Assembly: GCF_024609265.1 (NCBI RefSeq)
Contig: NZ_JANHMP010000001.1
Coordinates: 744,001-808,000, forward strand
Direction of reading: 5' to 3'
DNA from: Geothrix campi
Lineage (GTDB): Bacteria > Acidobacteriota > Holophagae > Holophagales > Holophagaceae
Length of the DNA stretch: 64,000 bases
The notes under the pieces were generated by a model. The model made no database searches. It saw only the letters and a list, made by a program, of their open reading frames with translations, and was not told where the DNA came from. Each line of letters begins with the position of its first letter. Within the stretch, counting starts at the first letter, position 1. The position numbers and the translations under genes are program-made. This document shows positions 62,836-64,000 of the stretch, piece after piece.

Positions 62836-62944
62836 GGGACCTCCGCCCACTCAAGGAGACGGGGAGCCCCAGAAGGTTACATCTTCAGATCCACTCGGCC
62901 AACCGCTTTTTTCCTTGTGGCTGGTTGTGTTTAGGCGGATTCAA

Positions 62945-63988
62945 TCACAACGTCTTCATGTCCAGGACGAAGCGGTAGCGCACGTCGTTCTTCAGCATGC
63001 GCTCGTAGGCCTCGTTCACCTGCTGGACCGGGATGAGTTCGATCTCGGAGACGATGCCGTGTTCGGCGCAGAAATCGAGCATCTCCTGGGTCTCCTGGAT
63101 GCCGCCGATGAGTGATCCGCTGAGTGTCTTCCGCCCACCGATGAGGGCGTGGGCCGCGACTGGAGTGGGTTCGGGGGGCACGCCCAGCAGCACCATGGCG
63201 CCCTCGACACGGAGCAGCCCCAGGTACTTGTTGTAGTCGTGGGGGGCGGAGATGGTGTCGATGATGAGGTCGAACTGGCCGGCCAGCCGCTTGAAGGTGG
63301 CGTCATCCGCGGTGAGGCCGAAGTGCTGGGCGCCCAGCTTGCGAGCATCCGCCTCCTTGGACTTCGAGGTGCTGAGCATGGTCACCTCAGCGCCCATGGC
63401 GGCAGCAATCTTCACGGCCATGTGGCCCAGGCCGCCCAGACCCACAACGCCCACCTTGTCACCCTTCTTGGTCTTCCAATGGCGCAGGGGCGAATAGGTG
63501 GTGATGCCCGCGCAAAGCAGGGGCGCCACGGCGGCGAGATCGAGCTTGGGGGATACCTTCAGCGTGAAGGCCTCGTCCACCACGACGCTCGACGAATAGC
63601 CGCCGTAGGTGAGGGTCTTCCGATCCATCTCCGTGCTGTTGTAGGTGAAGGCGGCACCCTTCTCGCAGAACTGCTCGAGCTTCCGCTGGCAGCTGGGGCA
63701 CGTGCGGCAGCTGTCCACCATGCAGCCCACACCCGCCAGGTCGCCCACCTTGAAGCCATCCACATGGGCGCCCACAGCGGTGACGCGGCCCACGATCTCG
63801 TGGCCGGGCACCATGGGGTATTTCGAACCGCCCCACTCGTCGCGCACCTGGTGGAGGTCGGAGTGGCAGATGCCGCAGTAGGCGATCTCGATCTGGACAT
63901 CATGCGGCCCCACCTCCCGGCGTTCGATCTGGAACGGCGCGAGGGCAGCGGTGGGGGAGGTCGCGGCGTAGGCTTTGGCGGTGGCCAT
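62945..63988 (-). CDS. Zinc-dependent alcohol dehydrogenase (YahK/CAD-like)
   Basis: 347 residues, NADP-type medium-chain dehydrogenase. Catalytic zinc ligands are in CGICHSDLHQVRDEWG and PGHEIVGRV. The structural zinc loop is CRTCPSCQRKLEQFC. The Rossmann motif is GVVGLGGLGHMAVKIAAAMGAEV, followed by STSKSKEADARKLGAQHF. These segments match broad-range aldehyde reductases of the cinnamyl alcohol dehydrogenase group. It is near the window edge but complete; its upstream regulation is outside the window. Confidence 0.92.
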   Translation of the reverse strand: MATAKAYAATSPTAALAPFQIERREVGPHDVQIEIAYCGICHSDLHQVRDEWGGSKYPMVPGHEIVGRVTAVGAHVDGFKVGDLAGVGCMVDSCRTCPSCQRKLEQFCEKGAAFTYNSTEMDRKTLTYGGYSSSVVVDEAFTLKVSPKLDLAAVAPLLCAGITTYSPLRHWKTKKGDKVGVVGLGGLGHMAVKIAAAMGAEVTMLSTSKSKEADARKLGAQHFGLTADDATFKRLAGQFDLIIDTISAPHDYNKYLGLLRVEGAMVLLGVPPEPTPVAAHALIGGRKTLSGSLIGGIQETQEMLDFCAEHGIVSEIELIPVQQVNEAYERMLKNDVRYRFVLDMKTL

Positions 63989-64000
63989 GGGAACTCCTGA

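Overview
The window is high-GC bacterial chromosome, densely packed on both strands with short gaps and many 1-4 nt overlaps. The gene content points to a Gram-negative, respiring, menaquinone-using bacterium: an Lpt lipopolysaccharide export set, the futalosine-pathway enzyme MqnC, and membrane-bound cytochromes with 11 c-type haem motifs each. Together with CadC-like and TPR-bearing Ser/Thr kinase regulators, this best fits a Holophagae acidobacterium such as Geothrix. The taxon is an inference. No phage, IS transposase, CRISPR array, rRNA or tRNA was seen. No gap between genes exceeds 300 bases; the longest are about 190-260 bases.

Layout. 1-4186 (+): end of hisH, then hisA-hisF-hisIE-hisZ-hisG, interrupted between hisZ and hisG by a 269-bp element of nested inverted repeats. 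4199-5806: divergent Gre factor and inward-rectifier K+ channel. 5855-21690 (-): two DUF3857 transglutaminase-like proteins, then accA, recJ, a giant LptC/LptA-like protein, an 11-Asp-box exported protein, lptB, rpoN, hpf, a tiny zinc-ribbon protein and mqnC. This is the widespread lpt-rpoN-hpf neighbourhood with an unusual large insertion. 21811-28170 (+): a coaE-tldD in-frame fusion, a macrodomain protein, pmbA (tldE), a methyltransferase and a phosphohexomutase. 28235-33256 (-): small c-type cytochromes flanking two large fused multihaem c / cytochrome b proteins. Two upstream regions share a GTGA-N6-TCAC palindrome. 33366-39251: a methylmalonyl-CoA mutase-type catalytic subunit (-), an amidohydrolase, rpe and two exported or anchored proteins of unknown role (+).

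39235-50506 (-) is the most system-like region. Seven genes are joined by 4-14 nt overlaps or a 1-nt gap: DUF2138, DUF1175, alpha-2-macroglobulin, DUF2135, a PBP-fold protein, a SpoIID-like protein with an HExxH module, and a GIY-YIG protein. It resembles the E. coli yfaA-T and Pseudomonas mag clusters, but its macroglobulin keeps a thioester motif (GCVEQ). 50615-56214: hutI, a DUF465 protein, an orphan oligopeptide-type ABC ATPase, guaB and pyrC. 56370-63988: small NTF2-fold, GNAT and DinB-type proteins, a CadC-like membrane regulator, a Ser/Thr kinase with a similar extracytoplasmic domain, and a zinc alcohol dehydrogenase.

Regulatory observations: a shared TACACT -10-like element 26-30 nt before three start codons, a near-consensus sigma-54 promoter before a secreted repeat protein, and several strong stem-loops at gene ends. 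All functions are read from sequence by eye. No search or alignment was run.
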